From: Clostridium porci
GTDB lineage: Bacteria > Bacillota > Clostridia > Lachnospirales > Lachnospiraceae
Length of the DNA stretch: 64,000 bases
Reading direction: 5' to 3'
NCBI RefSeq assembly: GCF_009696375.1
Contig: NZ_VUMD01000003.1
Span: 62,001-126,000 of the forward strand
Below, piece after piece: positions 26,722 through 37,116 of this stretch. Under the pieces are notes generated by a model, which saw only the letters and a program-made list of their open reading frames with translations, ran no database searches and was not told the origin of the DNA. The position numbers and the translations under genes were made by a program. Each line of letters starts with the position of its first letter. Position 1 is the first letter of the stretch.

Positions 26722-26852
26722 TCAGACGCTTGCGTGCGATGCATATCCATCCCCACTTAGCGATTGCTACGAGCGCTTAACTGCTTTCTTTTACCGACTA
26801 AGCGCAATGCATTCATATGAGTTAGTAAGGTATTTATGAACTTAGTCATATG
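26722..26852. repeat. Structured intergenic element A, between EIIA and EIIB genes
   Basis: This stretch aligns with the element at 27298-27402: both have AGACGCTT, then TGC, ATCCCCACTT, a GAT, TGC(TA)CGAG or TGCGAG, and then a hairpin with a pyrimidine-rich loop (CTGCTTTCTTTTA). Here the hairpin stem is GCGCTTA/TAAGCGC (26773-26779 with 26799-26805). A further stem CATATGA/TCATATG (26814-26820 with 26846-26852) follows. The element is inside the transcript, so it is probably an RNA structure that sets relative expression of the PTS genes. No ORF or known riboswitch was recognised. Confidence 0.65.
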
Positions 26853-26880
26853 ATGATCCTTCACGAACCTAGCGGAGTAG

Positions 26881-27276
26881 TTATAATTCACTTAATCCTA
26901 TGGTTGAACTACTCTTCTGCTGCAAATATGCAGCTAAGTTCTGTAATTTTGTTTGCGGATTGCCGCACTGCACAATGGCCTCAATCAGTATGGGAAGGTT
27001 CATCCCGTAAATGACAGCCACGTTCTCATTCTTAAAGGAATATCTGGACACTACATTAAAGGGTGTCCCTCCCTTTATATCACACAGAATCAGGTACTGG
27101 TCATCCGGTGAGACACCGGCTATTTTCTCCCCAAACAACTCATCCAGCTGATCGTATCCTATCTCCTCGCCAAAGGTAACATAATCCAGATTCTTCTGCT
27201 CCCCTACCAGCATTCTTACTGATTGCATCATCCCCTCAGCCATACCGCCGTGGGATGTGATTAAAATATGTATCAT
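26881..27276 (-). CDS. PTS mannose-class EIIA component
   Basis: A 131-residue EIIA (PF03610). ILITSHGGMAEGMMQS at the start carries the His that HPr phosphorylates (His9), and LILCDIKGGTPFNVVSRYS is the conserved second motif. AAGGAGGCAAAAGA lies ahead of the ATG. It is encoded as a separate protein rather than fused to EIIB, and is flanked on both sides by related structured elements. Confidence 0.92.
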   Translation of the reverse strand: MIHILITSHGGMAEGMMQSVRMLVGEQKNLDYVTFGEEIGYDQLDELFGEKIAGVSPDDQYLILCDIKGGTPFNVVSRYSFKNENVAVIYGMNLPILIEAIVQCGNPQTKLQNLAAYLQQKSSSTIGLSEL

Positions 27277-27297
27277 TCTTTTGCCTCCTTTCTCATT

Positions 27298-27402
27298 ATA
27301 AGCGCTTAGCTGCTTTCTTTTAGACGCTTATATGCATTCATGCCATCCCCACTTGATGATATCTGCGAGTACTTAGCCGCTGTCCTTTAGCAGCTAAGTA
27401 CT
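27298..27402. repeat. Structured intergenic element B, between amidohydrolase and EIIA genes
   Basis: Two hairpins joined by a spacer that aligns with element A. Hairpin 1: ATAAGCG/CGCTTAT (27298-27304 with 27325-27331). Hairpin 2: a perfect 10-bp stem AGTACTTAGC/GCTAAGTACT (27368-27377 with 27393-27402) around a 15-base loop. Loops of hairpin 1 and of element A share TGCTTTCTTTTA. In the equivalent stem of element A two base pairs are changed on both sides (T-A to C-G and A-T to G-C), which keeps pairing. Confidence 0.68.
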
Positions 27403-27406
27403 GGCC

Positions 27407-28150
27407 TTACACAGCTGTGGCAGAGCGGCTCCACAAATACTCTGCATTCTTATGGAATATATACTCCAGCTTCTCTTCCGGCACATTCAATTCATAAAAC
27501 TTCTCAATCTCTATGTTCACAGGCTTATAAGGCCAGTCTGTTCCAAAGCACACACGCTCCGGCCCCAGTATATCAATGGCCTTAAGAAGCACATCCACGT
27601 CCATCTGCCCCGAAGTCTCAACCCATACATTTTTCAGATCCTTCACCGCCTCTATGGTTGAGAAACCAAATTCATAGTAACCAATATGGGTGAACAGGAA
27701 ATTAATATCCGGGAACTTCCTGGCAAATTCGGCCCAGGTGTAGGGTGTTGAAAATGGCGCTGTTCCCACATGGATCTGCACATGTACTCCGTATTTGCGG
27801 ATCTCTGAGAGGATATCATTGAGTGCCGGTGTATTATCCGGGTAATATCCGTGCTTCCAGGAATGGAATTTTACACCGTCCATCCTGTAGTCTCCCAGAC
27901 AGCGGTTCACCTCATCAATCGCATCCTTAGCCTTGGGATTAATAAATGCATATCCCTTAATGATGCCCGGAAATGCTTCCATGGCCCTGTAAACCAGATC
28001 GTTCTGCTCCCTTGTGCAAATCCCTGACAAGCTGCTGATTCCTACTTTTGATATTCCGTAGGCCTTCAAGTCGTTCACCAGTTCTTCCGGCGAATTCTCA
28101 TCCCCTGAACTAGTTTTCCCAAGATGAGAATGAATATCATAGATTAACAT
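27407..28150 (-). CDS. Amidohydrolase-2 family metal-dependent hydrolase
   Basis: A 247-residue TIM-barrel hydrolase of the amidohydrolase-2 (ACMSD-like) group. The metal-site residues are in place: DIHSH (His7, His9), QIHVG (His127), FTHIG (His155) and FGTDWP (Asp205). GVKFHSWKHGYYPD is an additional conserved region near strand 3-4. Family members hydrolyse lactones and amides or decarboxylate aromatic acids; the substrate here is unknown. It is the first gene of the PTS operon, directly behind the GntR operator, so it probably handles the sugar derivative imported by the PTS. A diverged copy lies downstream in the same operon. Confidence 0.82.
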   Translation of the reverse strand: MLIYDIHSHLGKTSSGDENSPEELVNDLKAYGISKVGISSLSGICTREQNDLVYRAMEAFPGIIKGYAFINPKAKDAIDEVNRCLGDYRMDGVKFHSWKHGYYPDNTPALNDILSEIRKYGVHVQIHVGTAPFSTPYTWAEFARKFPDINFLFTHIGYYEFGFSTIEAVKDLKNVWVETSGQMDVDVLLKAIDILGPERVCFGTDWPYKPVNIEIEKFYELNVPEEKLEYIFHKNAEYLWSRSATAV

Positions 28151-28187
28151 CTGACCATCCTCCTGTCTCGCTTTTTAACATATTAAT

Positions 28188-28203
28188 ATTATAATGTTAT
28201 AAT
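28188..28203. promoter_or_regulatory. GntR operator copy upstream of the PTS operon
   Basis: ATTATAATGTTATAAT, a near-perfect palindrome (ATTATAA, TG, TTATAAT), lies about 40 bp ahead of the first gene's ATG. Similar copies occur ahead of the GntR gene at 29144-29191, so the regulator probably binds both places. Confidence 0.55.
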
Positions 28204-28245
28204 GATAATATAATAAATTTATACCATTTTGTCAATAGTTTTTTC

Positions 28246-28294
28246 AAAAAAGCATAAAATATAACAGGAATACCGCTTTTCCGATATCCCTGTT
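28246..28294 (-). terminator. Terminator between the GntR gene and the PTS operon
   Basis: The arms AACAGGAATACC (28263-28274) and GATATCCCTGTT (28283-28294) pair with two mismatches; on the minus strand an AT-rich tail with TTTTTT follows. It would separate the regulator transcript from the operon, which then starts at its own promoter. Confidence 0.5.
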
Positions 28295-28369
28295 GAGAAT
28301 TTTCCTTATATCGTATGGATTTGGCTTTCCATCGGGAGGCAACTCCAAAAATCTGTGTCCAAACACACT

Positions 28370-29110
28370 CTAGTCCAAACGCAGTTCCACTTTATACTGA
28401 TAATAATCAGGATTATAAAACATCTGGACATACTCAAAGGGATTCTTATCTCCTGAATAGGTTACCCGCTCCTTATAAAATACTGCCGTCTGCTGTTTTA
28501 ATCCCAGCACATCTAAAATCTGTACCGACGGTGTCTTTACCTCCAGCACCTCAGAGGCCGTGGTAGGAACAATACCCTTTGACTTTAATATGGCATAGAG
28601 AGAGACATCCTCTCCAAATTCGTCCGACCTTAGTTTCAGCCCATGAACCATCTTGATGTATGACTTATGAAGGCCCACCACCACATCCTGCCGGCACCGT
28701 TTTCTCTTTATATAGTAGACCCTTTCTCCATCCTTTAATTCCAGCAGATGTGCAATCCGCTTCTCTGGCACCATCTCCTGGAAATCCAGCAATTCTGAAC
28801 TGGCCCGTTCACCGTACAGACGAACATCATCCGTAAAACTTGTAAGCTTCTTCATATCATATGAGTGCTTTGACTTACAGACAATCGTCCCCTTTTTTCC
28901 ACGGTTTTTTTCCACCAGGCCTTCCTGGGCCAGCATCTCAATGGCTCCCCGAACCGTTACCCGACTGACTCCATAAATCCGCTCCAGCTCAGCCTCTGAT
29001 GGTATCCTTTCTCCTGACCTTAGTACGCCGCTTTGAATCTTTTTGAGCAAATCCAGATAAATCTGATAATGCAAGGGGACCTTGATTTTCTTATCTATCA
29101 CCGAATTCAC
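28370..29110 (-). CDS. GntR/HutC-family regulator with UTRA domain
   Basis: About 246 residues. The N-terminal GntR winged helix (residues about 10-75) shows VPLHYQIYLDLLKKIQSG, IPSEAELERIYGVSRVTVRGAIEMLAQEGLV and KNRGKKGTIV; the C-terminal UTRA effector domain (about 90-240) shows ERVYYIKRKR and a final strand set. I prefer the GTG at 29110 (AAGGCAGG 7 bases ahead); a second GTG 9 bases later is possible. It lies in the same direction upstream of the PTS operon and likely represses it until a sugar phosphate binds. The operator-like palindromes at 28188 and 29144-29191 support autoregulation. Confidence 0.85.
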   Translation of the reverse strand: MNSVIDKKIKVPLHYQIYLDLLKKIQSGVLRSGERIPSEAELERIYGVSRVTVRGAIEMLAQEGLVEKNRGKKGTIVCKSKHSYDMKKLTSFTDDVRLYGERASSELLDFQEMVPEKRIAHLLELKDGERVYYIKRKRCRQDVVVGLHKSYIKMVHGLKLRSDEFGEDVSLYAILKSKGIVPTTASEVLEVKTPSVQILDVLGLKQQTAVFYKERVTYSGDKNPFEYVQMFYNPDYYQYKVELRLD

Positions 29111-29143
29111 GCCTTTACCTGCCTTCCCGTGCAACACAGTATT

Positions 29144-29191
29144 AAAATATAACATTCTAATCTTATAATGTTACTATTATAACATTATATT
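29144..29191. promoter_or_regulatory. Three tandem GntR operator-like palindromes
   Basis: Three adjacent versions of a 16-base palindrome of type ATTATAA-YR-TTATAAT: around 29144-29159 (AATATAACATTCTAA), 29162-29177 (TTATAATGTTACTAT) and 29176-29191 (ATTATAACATTATAT). ATAATGTTA (29165-29173) and TAACATTAT (29180-29188) are perfect inverted copies. They sit just ahead of the GntR start and resemble the site at 28188-28203. Confidence 0.55.
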
Positions 29192-29451
29192 GGTGTTTTT
29201 TCATCCTCTTTTTGTAATTAGGAAGGAGAATCAGGCATATAGCCGATGCAATCACCTGTATCCAAGAGCATTTAATCAAGGGCAGACCGGCCCCTGATTA
29301 TAACCGTTTTCCTGAGACATGGCTCTTACGGCTCAAACAGGCTCTTACTTCGGCAAAAGTATGGAAATGCTTCCCATCTTACCCCACATCTTAGAACGAA
29401 AGTGCACAAAGGGCGTCCGTACAGTAATTAATAGCTATCTCTTTATGCAGC
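29192..29451. other. Gap between rpoC and the GntR gene with no gene seen
   Basis: About 260 bp without a credible ORF. It has a hairpin (ATCA-GGG with CCC-TGAT, 29275-29300) and a repeated GGCTCTTAC (29321 and 29341 areas). These do not match a riboswitch or RNA gene that I know. It marks the junction of the PTS region with the rpoC end. Confidence 0.3.
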
Positions 29452-29500
29452 AAAAAAGGCTTTCAGAGAGAGAACGTCACATCCTCTCCTGAAGCCTTTT
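29452..29500 (-). terminator. Terminator of rpoBC
   Basis: AAAAGGCTTCAGGAGAG pairs with CTCTCTCTGAAAGCCTTTT and is followed by a T run on the minus strand, 10 bases after the rpoC stop. Confidence 0.85.
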
Positions 29501-29510
29501 CACAGCATTT

Positions 29511-32500
29511 CTATTCTTCGCCTATCATAAAATCTTCTTCATCCACATCCGCAGTATCATCTAAAGCCAGGACTTCCTCCGCAACATTATCTTCGGTAAG
29601 GTTCATATCTCCCTCCTCAGAGGGCGTAAGGGTCTCCTCTTCCTCCGATACTACAATCTCCTCTGTCTCTGGCGCTGCCACATCTGTATCCAGCTTTACA
29701 TTACGGTAGCGCTTCATACCTGTTCCTGCGGGAATCGGCTTACCTATTATCACATTTTCTTTCAAACCGATCAGACGATCCACCTTGCCATTAATAGCGG
29801 CCTCAGTCAGAACCTTAGTAGTCTCCTGGAAGGACGCGGCTGACAGGAAGGAATCGGTAGCCAGAGATGCCTTTGTGATACCCAGCATTACCTGTCTTCC
29901 GTCTGCCGGAGTCTTTCCCTCCGCAACCAAAGCCTCATTCATCTCGTTGAAGTCAAGTACATCCATGGATACGCCAGGCAGCACATCGCTGTCTCCGCTC
30001 TCCTCAACCTTGATTTTCTTCAGCATCTGATGAACGATCATCTCAATATGCTTATCATTGATCTCAACGCCCTGAAGGCGGTATACCCTCTGCACTTCCT
30101 GAATCATATAATCCTGGACAGCGCGAACGCCCTTAATCTTAAGGATATCATGGGGATTCACACTGCCTTCCGTCAGCTCGTCTCCGGCCTCCAGCACCTG
30201 TCCGTCCACTACCTTGATTCTGGAGCCGTAGGGGATCAAATAGGTCTTGGTATTTCCGGTTTCATTGTCTGTCACCGTAATCTCGCGCTTCTTCTTGGTA
30301 TCCTTTATCGTTACTACTCCGCCAAATTCAGTTATAATAGCCAATCCCTTGGGCTTACGGGCCTCAAACAACTCCTCCACACGGGGAAGACCCTGTGTAA
30401 TATCGCCGCCGGCCACGCCGCCTGTATGGAAGGTACGCATAGTCAGCTGAGTTCCAGGCTCACCAATGGACTGCGCTGCGATGATACCTACAGCCTCTCC
30501 CACCTGTACCGGCTGGCCTGTCGCCATATTGGCTCCGTAGCACTTCGCGCACACACCGATATGGGACTTGCAGCTTAATACCGTACGGATCTTGACGGTC
30601 TTGCGGCCCGTCTTGTTCAGCACTTCCATAACAGCTGCCGCACGCTTTGGCGTACACATATGGTTGGCCTTAACCACCACCTCACCGGTGTCCGGGTCAA
30701 CAATAGTCTCAGCGATATAACGCCCCGTAATTCTCTCCTGAAGATCCTCAATTACTTCATTTCCATCCGTAAAGGCCTTGATTTCCATGAAAGGAATGTC
30801 CTTGCCCTCGCAGCAGTCCACCTCGCGGATAATCAAATCCTGAGAAACGTCTACCAGACGTCTTGTAAGATAACCGGAGTCAGCTGTACGAAGCGCCGTA
30901 TCGGACAGACCCTTGCGCGCACCGTGAGCGGAAATAAAGTACTCCAGTACGTCAAGACCTTCACGGAAATTGGACTTGATAGGAAGCTCAATGGTATGGC
31001 CTGTGGTATCTGCCATCAGTCCTCGCATACCTGCAAGCTGCTTAATCTGCTTATCAGAACCACGGGCTCCGGAATCAGCCATCATATAGATGTTATTGTA
31101 CTTATCCAAGCCGGAAAGCAGATCCTGAGTCAGCTGATCATCCGTAGTTTTCCAGGTCTCAATAACCTCCTTGTAGCGCTCCTCCTCTGTAATCAAACCG
31201 CGACGGTAATTCTTGGCAATACGGTCAACTGTAGCCTGCGCCTCCTCAATCAGCCTGGGCTTGCTTTCAGGCACCGTCATGTCAGAGATGGATACAGTCA
31301 TGGCGGCTCTAGTAGAATACTTGTAACCAATAGACTTTATGTCATCCAGAGTAACTGCCGTCTGAGTCGCCCCATGGACATTAATTACCTTCTCAAGAAT
31401 CTGCTTCAGCTGCTTCTTTGCTACGTGGAAGTCCACCTCCAGCTTTAGCTCATTTCCTTCAACAGCTCTGTCTACAAAGCCCAGATCCTGAGGAATAATT
31501 TCATTAAAAATGAAGCGTCCAATGGTAGAATCAATCATGCCTGTCTTAACGCTGCCATCAGGCATGGTCTTGCTGACTCTCACCCTCACACGTGAATGGA
31601 GAGTCGCCTCCTGATTCTCATAAGCCAGAATCGCCTCATTTACGCTCTTGAATGTCATTCCCTCTCCCTTTGCTCCGGGACGCTCCTGAGTCAGATAATA
31701 AATTCCCAGTACCATATCCTGAGATGGCACAGCCACAGGGCCGCCGTCAGAAGGCTTTAACAGGTTATTGGGACTCAAAAGCAGGAAACGGCACTCAGCC
31801 TGAGCCTCTACGGACAAGGGCAGATGGACAGCCATCTGATCACCGTCAAAATCCGCATTAAACGCAGTACAAACAAGAGGATGCAGCTTGATGGCCTTGC
31901 CTTCAACCAGAATCGGTTCAAATGCCTGGATTCCCAGTCTGTGAAGAGTAGGGGCGCGGTTCAGCATAACCGGATGCTCCTTGATCACGTCCTCCAGCAC
32001 ATCCCACACCTCAGGCTGAAGTCTCTCTACCATCTTCTTAGCATTTTTAATATTATGGGCGGTTCCGTTGGAAACCAGCTCCTTCATGACAAAGGGCTTA
32101 AACAGCTCAATAGCCATCTCCTTTGGAAGACCGCACTGATAAATCTTAAGCTCAGGCCCAACTACAATAACGGAACGCCCCGAATAGTCAACCCTCTTTC
32201 CTAACAGGTTCTGACGGAAACGCCCCTGCTTTCCCTTTAACATATCGGAAAGGGACTTAAGAGCGCGGTTGCCGGGGCCTGTTACAGGCCGGCCGCGGCG
32301 GCCGTTATCAATCAGGGCGTCAACCGCCTCCTGGAGCATACGCTTTTCATTGCGGACAATTATATCTGGAGCCCCCAGCTCCAGCAGCCTTGCGAGACGG
32401 TTATTCCTGTTGATAATTCTTCTATATAAATCATTTAAGTCTGAGGTAGCAAAGCGTCCGCCGTCCAGCTGCACCATGGGACGGATATCAGGAGGAATAA

Positions 32501-33221
32501 CCGGAATTACATCCATGATCATCCATTCCGGGCGGTTGCCGGAGTTAAGAAATGCCTCAACTACCTCCAGCCGTTTGATCACCCTCGCCCGCTTTTGTCC
32601 AGTTGCGTCAACCAAAACCTTTCTTAAGTCCTGAGAATCCTTCTCTAAATCGATGGAACGGAGAAGCTCCTGGATAGCCTCGGCGCCCATTCCCACACGA
32701 AAGCCTCCTGAGCCGCCGTACTTTTCTACCTCCTCCCTGTATTCCTTCTCAGACAGAACCTGCTTATACTGCAAGGAGGTTGAGCCTGGATCCAGCACCA
32801 CATAGGAGGCAAAATAAAGCACCTTTTCCAGCGTCCTTGGAGAGATATCCAGAATCAAACCCATACGGCTTGGTATTCCCTTAAAATACCAGATATGGGA
32901 TACAGGCGCAGCCAGCTGGATATGGCCCATGCGCTCTCTTCGAACGCTGGCCTTTGTTACCTCTACGCCGCACCGGTCGCAGATAACGCCTTTATAACGA
33001 ATTTTCTTGTATTTTCCGCAATGACACTCCCAGTCCTTACTGGGCCCGAAAATCTTCTCACAAAACAACCCGTCCTTTTCAGGCTTTAAGGTTCTGTAGT
33101 TGATGGTTTCCGGCTTTTTGACCTCGCCGTGGGACCACTCCAGAATCTTGTCAGGAGAAGCCAGGCCAATCTTTATGGCGTCAAATGTCATTGGATGATA
33201 GGTTTCATTCACTTCTGGCAT
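29511..33221 (-). CDS. rpoC: DNA-directed RNA polymerase subunit beta'
   Basis: About 1236 residues, the usual Clostridia length without the large insert of proteobacteria. The zinc-ribbon [21 protein letters not shown] (about residues 58-78; Cys pairs spaced CxC and CxxC), catalytic [12 protein letters not shown], the second Cys cluster [13 protein letters not shown], and [19 protein letters not shown] (trigger loop region) are all present. The C-terminus ends with a Glu/Asp-rich tail. ATG at 33221 is preferred to that at 33227 because GGGAG is 9 rather than 3 bases away. 16 bases follow rpoB. Confidence 0.98.
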   Translation of the reverse strand: MPEVNETYHPMTFDAIKIGLASPDKILEWSHGEVKKPETINYRTLKPEKDGLFCEKIFGPSKDWECHCGKYKKIRYKGVICDRCGVEVTKASVRRERMGHIQLAAPVSHIWYFKGIPSRMGLILDISPRTLEKVLYFASYVVLDPGSTSLQYKQVLSEKEYREEVEKYGGSGGFRVGMGAEAIQELLRSIDLEKDSQDLRKVLVDATGQKRARVIKRLEVVEAFLNSGNRPEWMIMDVIPVIPPDIRPMVQLDGGRFATSDLNDLYRRIINRNNRLARLLELGAPDIIVRNEKRMLQEAVDALIDNGRRGRPVTGPGNRALKSLSDMLKGKQGRFRQNLLGKRVDYSGRSVIVVGPELKIYQCGLPKEMAIELFKPFVMKELVSNGTAHNIKNAKKMVERLQPEVWDVLEDVIKEHPVMLNRAPTLHRLGIQAFEPILVEGKAIKLHPLVCTAFNADFDGDQMAVHLPLSVEAQAECRFLLLSPNNLLKPSDGGPVAVPSQDMVLGIYYLTQERPGAKGEGMTFKSVNEAILAYENQEATLHSRVRVRVSKTMPDGSVKTGMIDSTIGRFIFNEIIPQDLGFVDRAVEGNELKLEVDFHVAKKQLKQILEKVINVHGATQTAVTLDDIKSIGYKYSTRAAMTVSISDMTVPESKPRLIEEAQATVDRIAKNYRRGLITEEERYKEVIETWKTTDDQLTQDLLSGLDKYNNIYMMADSGARGSDKQIKQLAGMRGLMADTTGHTIELPIKSNFREGLDVLEYFISAHGARKGLSDTALRTADSGYLTRRLVDVSQDLIIREVDCCEGKDIPFMEIKAFTDGNEVIEDLQERITGRYIAETIVDPDTGEVVVKANHMCTPKRAAAVMEVLNKTGRKTVKIRTVLSCKSHIGVCAKCYGANMATGQPVQVGEAVGIIAAQSIGEPGTQLTMRTFHTGGVAGGDITQGLPRVEELFEARKPKGLAIITEFGGVVTIKDTKKKREITVTDNETGNTKTYLIPYGSRIKVVDGQVLEAGDELTEGSVNPHDILKIKGVRAVQDYMIQEVQRVYRLQGVEINDKHIEMIVHQMLKKIKVEESGDSDVLPGVSMDVLDFNEMNEALVAEGKTPADGRQVMLGITKASLATDSFLSAASFQETTKVLTEAAINGKVDRLIGLKENVIIGKPIPAGTGMKRYRNVKLDTDVAAPETEEIVVSEEEETLTPSEEGDMNLTEDNVAEEVLALDDTADVDEEDFMIGEE

Positions 33222-33237
33222 GAGCATTTACTCCCTT

Positions 33238-36200
33238 CTATTCTTCATCATCACCGTCAACAGAATCCTCAATGAACAGATCGTCATCATCGTCATCTGC
33301 CTCATCAGCATAATCATCAGCGTCTGTCTCGTCCACATTCACAAGCTCATTGTTCTTGAACTCCTGCTCCTGATAGCCGTAATCAGCGTAGGATTCATTA
33401 TCGTTGAAGCGGCGGTCTCCCTCCAGCATAGCGCGGAGCTCCGTATCGCCGTAATCAATATTCTCATTCATCTCAACTTCTGTGCCATCGTCGCGAAGCA
33501 CCTGAACATCCAGTCCAAGGGACTGCATTTCCTTTAGAAGAACCTTAAAGGATTCAGGAATACCGGGCTCGGGGATATTCTCACCCTTAATAATTGCCTC
33601 GTAGGTCTTTACACGTCCTACCACATCATCCGACTTCACAGTCATTATCTCCTGAAGTGTATAAGATGCGCCATACGCCTCCAGCGCCCAAACCTCCATC
33701 TCTCCAAAGCGCTGTCCTCCAAATTGAGCTTTACCGCCCAGAGGCTGCTGCGTAACCAGCGAATATGGCCCGGTGGAGCGGGCGTGAATCTTATCATCTA
33801 CCAGGTGATGAAGCTTTAGGTAATGCATATGGCCAATCGTAACCGCGCCGTCAAAAAACTCGCCTGTGCGGCCGTCACGAAGCCTTACCTTACCGTCACG
33901 GCTGATGGGAACGCCCTTCCAGAGAGCTCTGTGCTCTAAGTGGCTCCCCAGATAATCCATCACCTCAGGCCTTAGACTGTCATTATACTTAGCCTGAAAA
34001 TCCTCCCAGGACAGATTGACATAATCGTTAGCCACATCCAGGGTATCCTGAATGTCATTTTCGTTAGCGCCGTCAAAGATAGGGGTGGATACGTTAAAGC
34101 CTAAAGCCTTGGCCGCAAGGCTTAAATGGATCTCCAGCACCTGCCCAATATTCATACGTGAAGGCACGCCCAGAGGATTCAGAACAATGTCCAAAGGACG
34201 TCCGTTTGGAAGGAATGGCATATCTTCTACAGGAAGCACGCGGGAAACCACACCCTTATTGCCGTGACGTCCGGCCATTTTATCGCCTACGGAAATCTTA
34301 CGCTTCTGAGCAATGTAGATACGTACCGTTTCATTCACTCCCGGAGACAGCTCGTCTCCATTCTCTCTCGTAAACACCTTGGCATCCACAATGATTCCAT
34401 ATGCGCCATGCGGCACCTTTAAGGAGGTGTCACGAACCTCTCTGGCCTTTTCACCAAAGATGGCGCGGAGCAGACGTTCCTCAGCCGTAAGCTCGGTCTC
34501 TCCCTTCGGCGTAACCTTTCCTACCAGGATATCTCCTGCCCGAACCTCAGCGCCTATGCGAATGATGCCTCGCTCATCCAGATCCTTTAACGCATCCTCT
34601 CCTACTCCCGGAACATCCCGGGTAATCTCCTCCGGCCCAAGCTTGGTGTCACGGGCCTCAGCCTCATATTCTTCAATATGGACAGATGTGTACACATCCT
34701 CCTGAACCAGGCGCTCAGAAAGGAGCACCGCATCCTCGTAGTTGTAGCCCTCCCAGGTCATGAATCCGATCAGGGGGTTCTTTCCAAGGGCAATCTCGCC
34801 ATTAGAAGTGGAAGGCCCGTCAGCAATTACCTCTCCTGCCTCTACATGGTCATTCTTGAAAACGATTGGCTTCTGGTTATAGCAGTTGCTTTGATTGCTT
34901 CTCTTAAATTTAGTCAGATGGTATACATCCCGGTTTCCATCGGAATCCCTCTTGATGATAATCTCATTGGAAGCGGCACGCTGAACCACGCCTGCATGCC
35001 GGGCTACCACACAAACGCCTGAGTCCACAGCCGCCTTTGCCTCGATACCGGTTCCCACCGCAGGAGCTTCTGTAGTCAGAAGAGGCACTGCCTGACGCTG
35101 CATGTTAGAGCCCATCAAGGCACGGTTTGCGTCGTCATTCTCAAGGAATGGAATCATGGCTGTAGCCACAGAGAACACCATCTTGGGAGATACGTCCATC
35201 AAGTCGATGGTTTTCTTTAAAAACTCAGAGGTTTCCGTACGGAAACGCCCGGATACGTTATTATGGACGAAATGTCCCTCCTGATCCAGAGCCTCGTTAG
35301 CCTGTGCAACAACAAAGTTATCCTCCTCGTCTGCTGTCAGGTACACAACCTCATCCGTTACCCTTGGATTCTCCGGGTCAGTGGTCTTATCCACCACACG
35401 GTAGGGAGCTTCAATAAAGCCGTACTGGTTTACCCTTGCATAGGTAGCCAGAGAATTGATAAGGCCGATATTCGGGCCTTCAGGCGTCTCAATCGGACAC
35501 ATACGGCCATAATGGGTATAATGTACATCCCGCACCTCAAATCCAGCTCTGTCTCTCGACAGACCGCCGGGGCCCAGGGCTGAAAGACGGCGCTTATGGG
35601 TCAGCTCTGCCAGAGGATTATTCTGATCCATAAACTGGGACAGCTGGGAACTTCCAAAAAACTCCTTGACCGCCGCAGTTACCGGCTTAATATTAATCAA
35701 AGACTGCGGAGTAATGCCATCCATATCCTGGGTAGTCATGCGCTCTCTTACCACCCGCTCCATACGGGACAGACCGATACGGTACTGGTTCTGCAGCAAC
35801 TCCCCTACGGCACGGATACGCCGGTTGCCTAAATGATCAATATCGTCAGGAGTTCCCACCTCCTGCTCCAAATGCATATTATAATTGATAGAAGCGATAA
35901 TATCTTCCTTTGTAATGTGCTTTGGAATCAAATCATGGATATTCCTGCGGATATGCTCCTTAAGAGCTTCCTCATCAGCCCCAGCTTCTTCCAGAATAGA
36001 AGCCAGAGCAGGATAGTATACTAATTCCGTAATCCCTGCCTCCTCCGGATCAAAGGAAACATAGGAACTCAGATCTACCATCATATTTGAGAGAACCTTC
36101 TGCTTTCTCTCAGGTCCGTCAATCCACACAAACGGAACGGCGCTGTTTTGAATCTTCATAGCAGATTCTTTATTCAGCTTAGTGCCTGCCTCTGCCAGAA

Positions 36201-37116
36201 TCTCGCCTGTAGAGGTATCTACCACATCCTCTGCCAGCGTCTGCCCGTTCAAGCGGTATTTAAAGGAAAGCTTCTTATTAAATTTATAACGGCCCACCTT
36301 TGCCAGGTCATATCTTCTGGGGTCGAAGAACATGCTGTTAAGCAAGCTCTCTGCGCTGTCAACAGATAAGGGCTCACCGGGACGAATCTTCTTGTATAAC
36401 TCTAATAAGCCATCCTGGTAATTATCGGAAGTATCCTTACCAAAGCTGGCTAATAATTTAGGTTCCTCGCCGAAAAGATCCAGAATCTCCGCATTGGTGC
36501 CAAAGCCCAAAGCCCGAACCAGCACAGTAACAGGCACCTTGCGGGTTCTGTCCACCCGGACATAAAATACGTCATTGGAATCTGTCTCATACTCCAGCCA
36601 TGCGCCACGGTTTGGAATGACGGTACAGGTATACAGCTCCTTGCCCACCTTGTCATGACCAATTCCGTAATAGATACCAGGGGAACGTACCAGCTGGCTG
36701 ACAATCACACGCTCTGCACCGTTAATCACAAAGGAACCGGTATCTGTCATCAAGGGAAGGTCGCCCATGAATATCTCGTGCTCGTTCATTTCGTCTTTAT
36801 CTTTATTGTACAGTCTAACCTTTACCTTTAGTGGCGCTGCGTAAGTCGCATCCCGTTCTTTACACTCCTCGATGGTATACTTAATATCATCCTTACAAAG
36901 TGTAAAGTCAACGAATTCCAGGCTTAAATGTCCTGCAAAGTCTGCGATAGGAGAGATATCATCAAATGCTTCCTTCAGTCCTTCATCCAAGAACCATTGG
37001 TAGGAGTCCTTTTGAATCTCAATCAGGTTTGGCATCTCAAGAACTTCCTTCTGTCTTGAATAGCTCATTCTTACGCTTTTCCCGGCCGGCACCGGACGTA
37101 TTCTGCTTTTCTCCAT
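33238..37116 (-). CDS. rpoB: DNA-directed RNA polymerase subunit beta
   Basis: A 1292-residue catalytic subunit. The rifampicin region [20 protein letters not shown] followed by LSALGPGG is wild type at the positions of common resistance changes (Asp, His, Ser). [15 protein letters not shown] and [20 protein letters not shown] are the active-site and C-terminal marks. The last about 35 residues are strikingly acidic ([17 protein letters not shown] and on), an extension past the core that ends in [16 protein letters not shown] lies ahead of the ATG. It has its own promoter at 37263-37291; rplJ/rplL are not adjacent. Confidence 0.98.
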   Translation of the reverse strand: MEKSRIRPVPAGKSVRMSYSRQKEVLEMPNLIEIQKDSYQWFLDEGLKEAFDDISPIADFAGHLSLEFVDFTLCKDDIKYTIEECKERDATYAAPLKVKVRLYNKDKDEMNEHEIFMGDLPLMTDTGSFVINGAERVIVSQLVRSPGIYYGIGHDKVGKELYTCTVIPNRGAWLEYETDSNDVFYVRVDRTRKVPVTVLVRALGFGTNAEILDLFGEEPKLLASFGKDTSDNYQDGLLELYKKIRPGEPLSVDSAESLLNSMFFDPRRYDLAKVGRYKFNKKLSFKYRLNGQTLAEDVVDTSTGEILAEAGTKLNKESAMKIQNSAVPFVWIDGPERKQKVLSNMMVDLSSYVSFDPEEAGITELVYYPALASILEEAGADEEALKEHIRRNIHDLIPKHITKEDIIASINYNMHLEQEVGTPDDIDHLGNRRIRAVGELLQNQYRIGLSRMERVVRERMTTQDMDGITPQSLINIKPVTAAVKEFFGSSQLSQFMDQNNPLAELTHKRRLSALGPGGLSRDRAGFEVRDVHYTHYGRMCPIETPEGPNIGLINSLATYARVNQYGFIEAPYRVVDKTTDPENPRVTDEVVYLTADEEDNFVVAQANEALDQEGHFVHNNVSGRFRTETSEFLKKTIDLMDVSPKMVFSVATAMIPFLENDDANRALMGSNMQRQAVPLLTTEAPAVGTGIEAKAAVDSGVCVVARHAGVVQRAASNEIIIKRDSDGNRDVYHLTKFKRSNQSNCYNQKPIVFKNDHVEAGEVIADGPSTSNGEIALGKNPLIGFMTWEGYNYEDAVLLSERLVQEDVYTSVHIEEYEAEARDTKLGPEEITRDVPGVGEDALKDLDERGIIRIGAEVRAGDILVGKVTPKGETELTAEERLLRAIFGEKAREVRDTSLKVPHGAYGIIVDAKVFTRENGDELSPGVNETVRIYIAQKRKISVGDKMAGRHGNKGVVSRVLPVEDMPFLPNGRPLDIVLNPLGVPSRMNIGQVLEIHLSLAAKALGFNVSTPIFDGANENDIQDTLDVANDYVNLSWEDFQAKYNDSLRPEVMDYLGSHLEHRALWKGVPISRDGKVRLRDGRTGEFFDGAVTIGHMHYLKLHHLVDDKIHARSTGPYSLVTQQPLGGKAQFGGQRFGEMEVWALEAYGASYTLQEIMTVKSDDVVGRVKTYEAIIKGENIPEPGIPESFKVLLKEMQSLGLDVQVLRDDGTEVEMNENIDYGDTELRAMLEGDRRFNDNESYADYGYQEQEFKNNELVNVDETDADDYADEADDDDDDLFIEDSVDGDDEE

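Noticed and set aside
26473-26760. 95-codon ORF across EIIB and element A on the plus strand
   Set aside because: It is mostly the mirror of EIIB and ends in the structured element; not coding.
26722-27402. CRISPR-like repeat pair around EIIA
   Set aside because: Only two imperfect copies, different lengths, a gene between them, and no cas genes in the window.
33238-37116. Rifampicin-resistance allele of rpoB
   Set aside because: The Asp, His and Ser positions in the rifampicin region are wild type.
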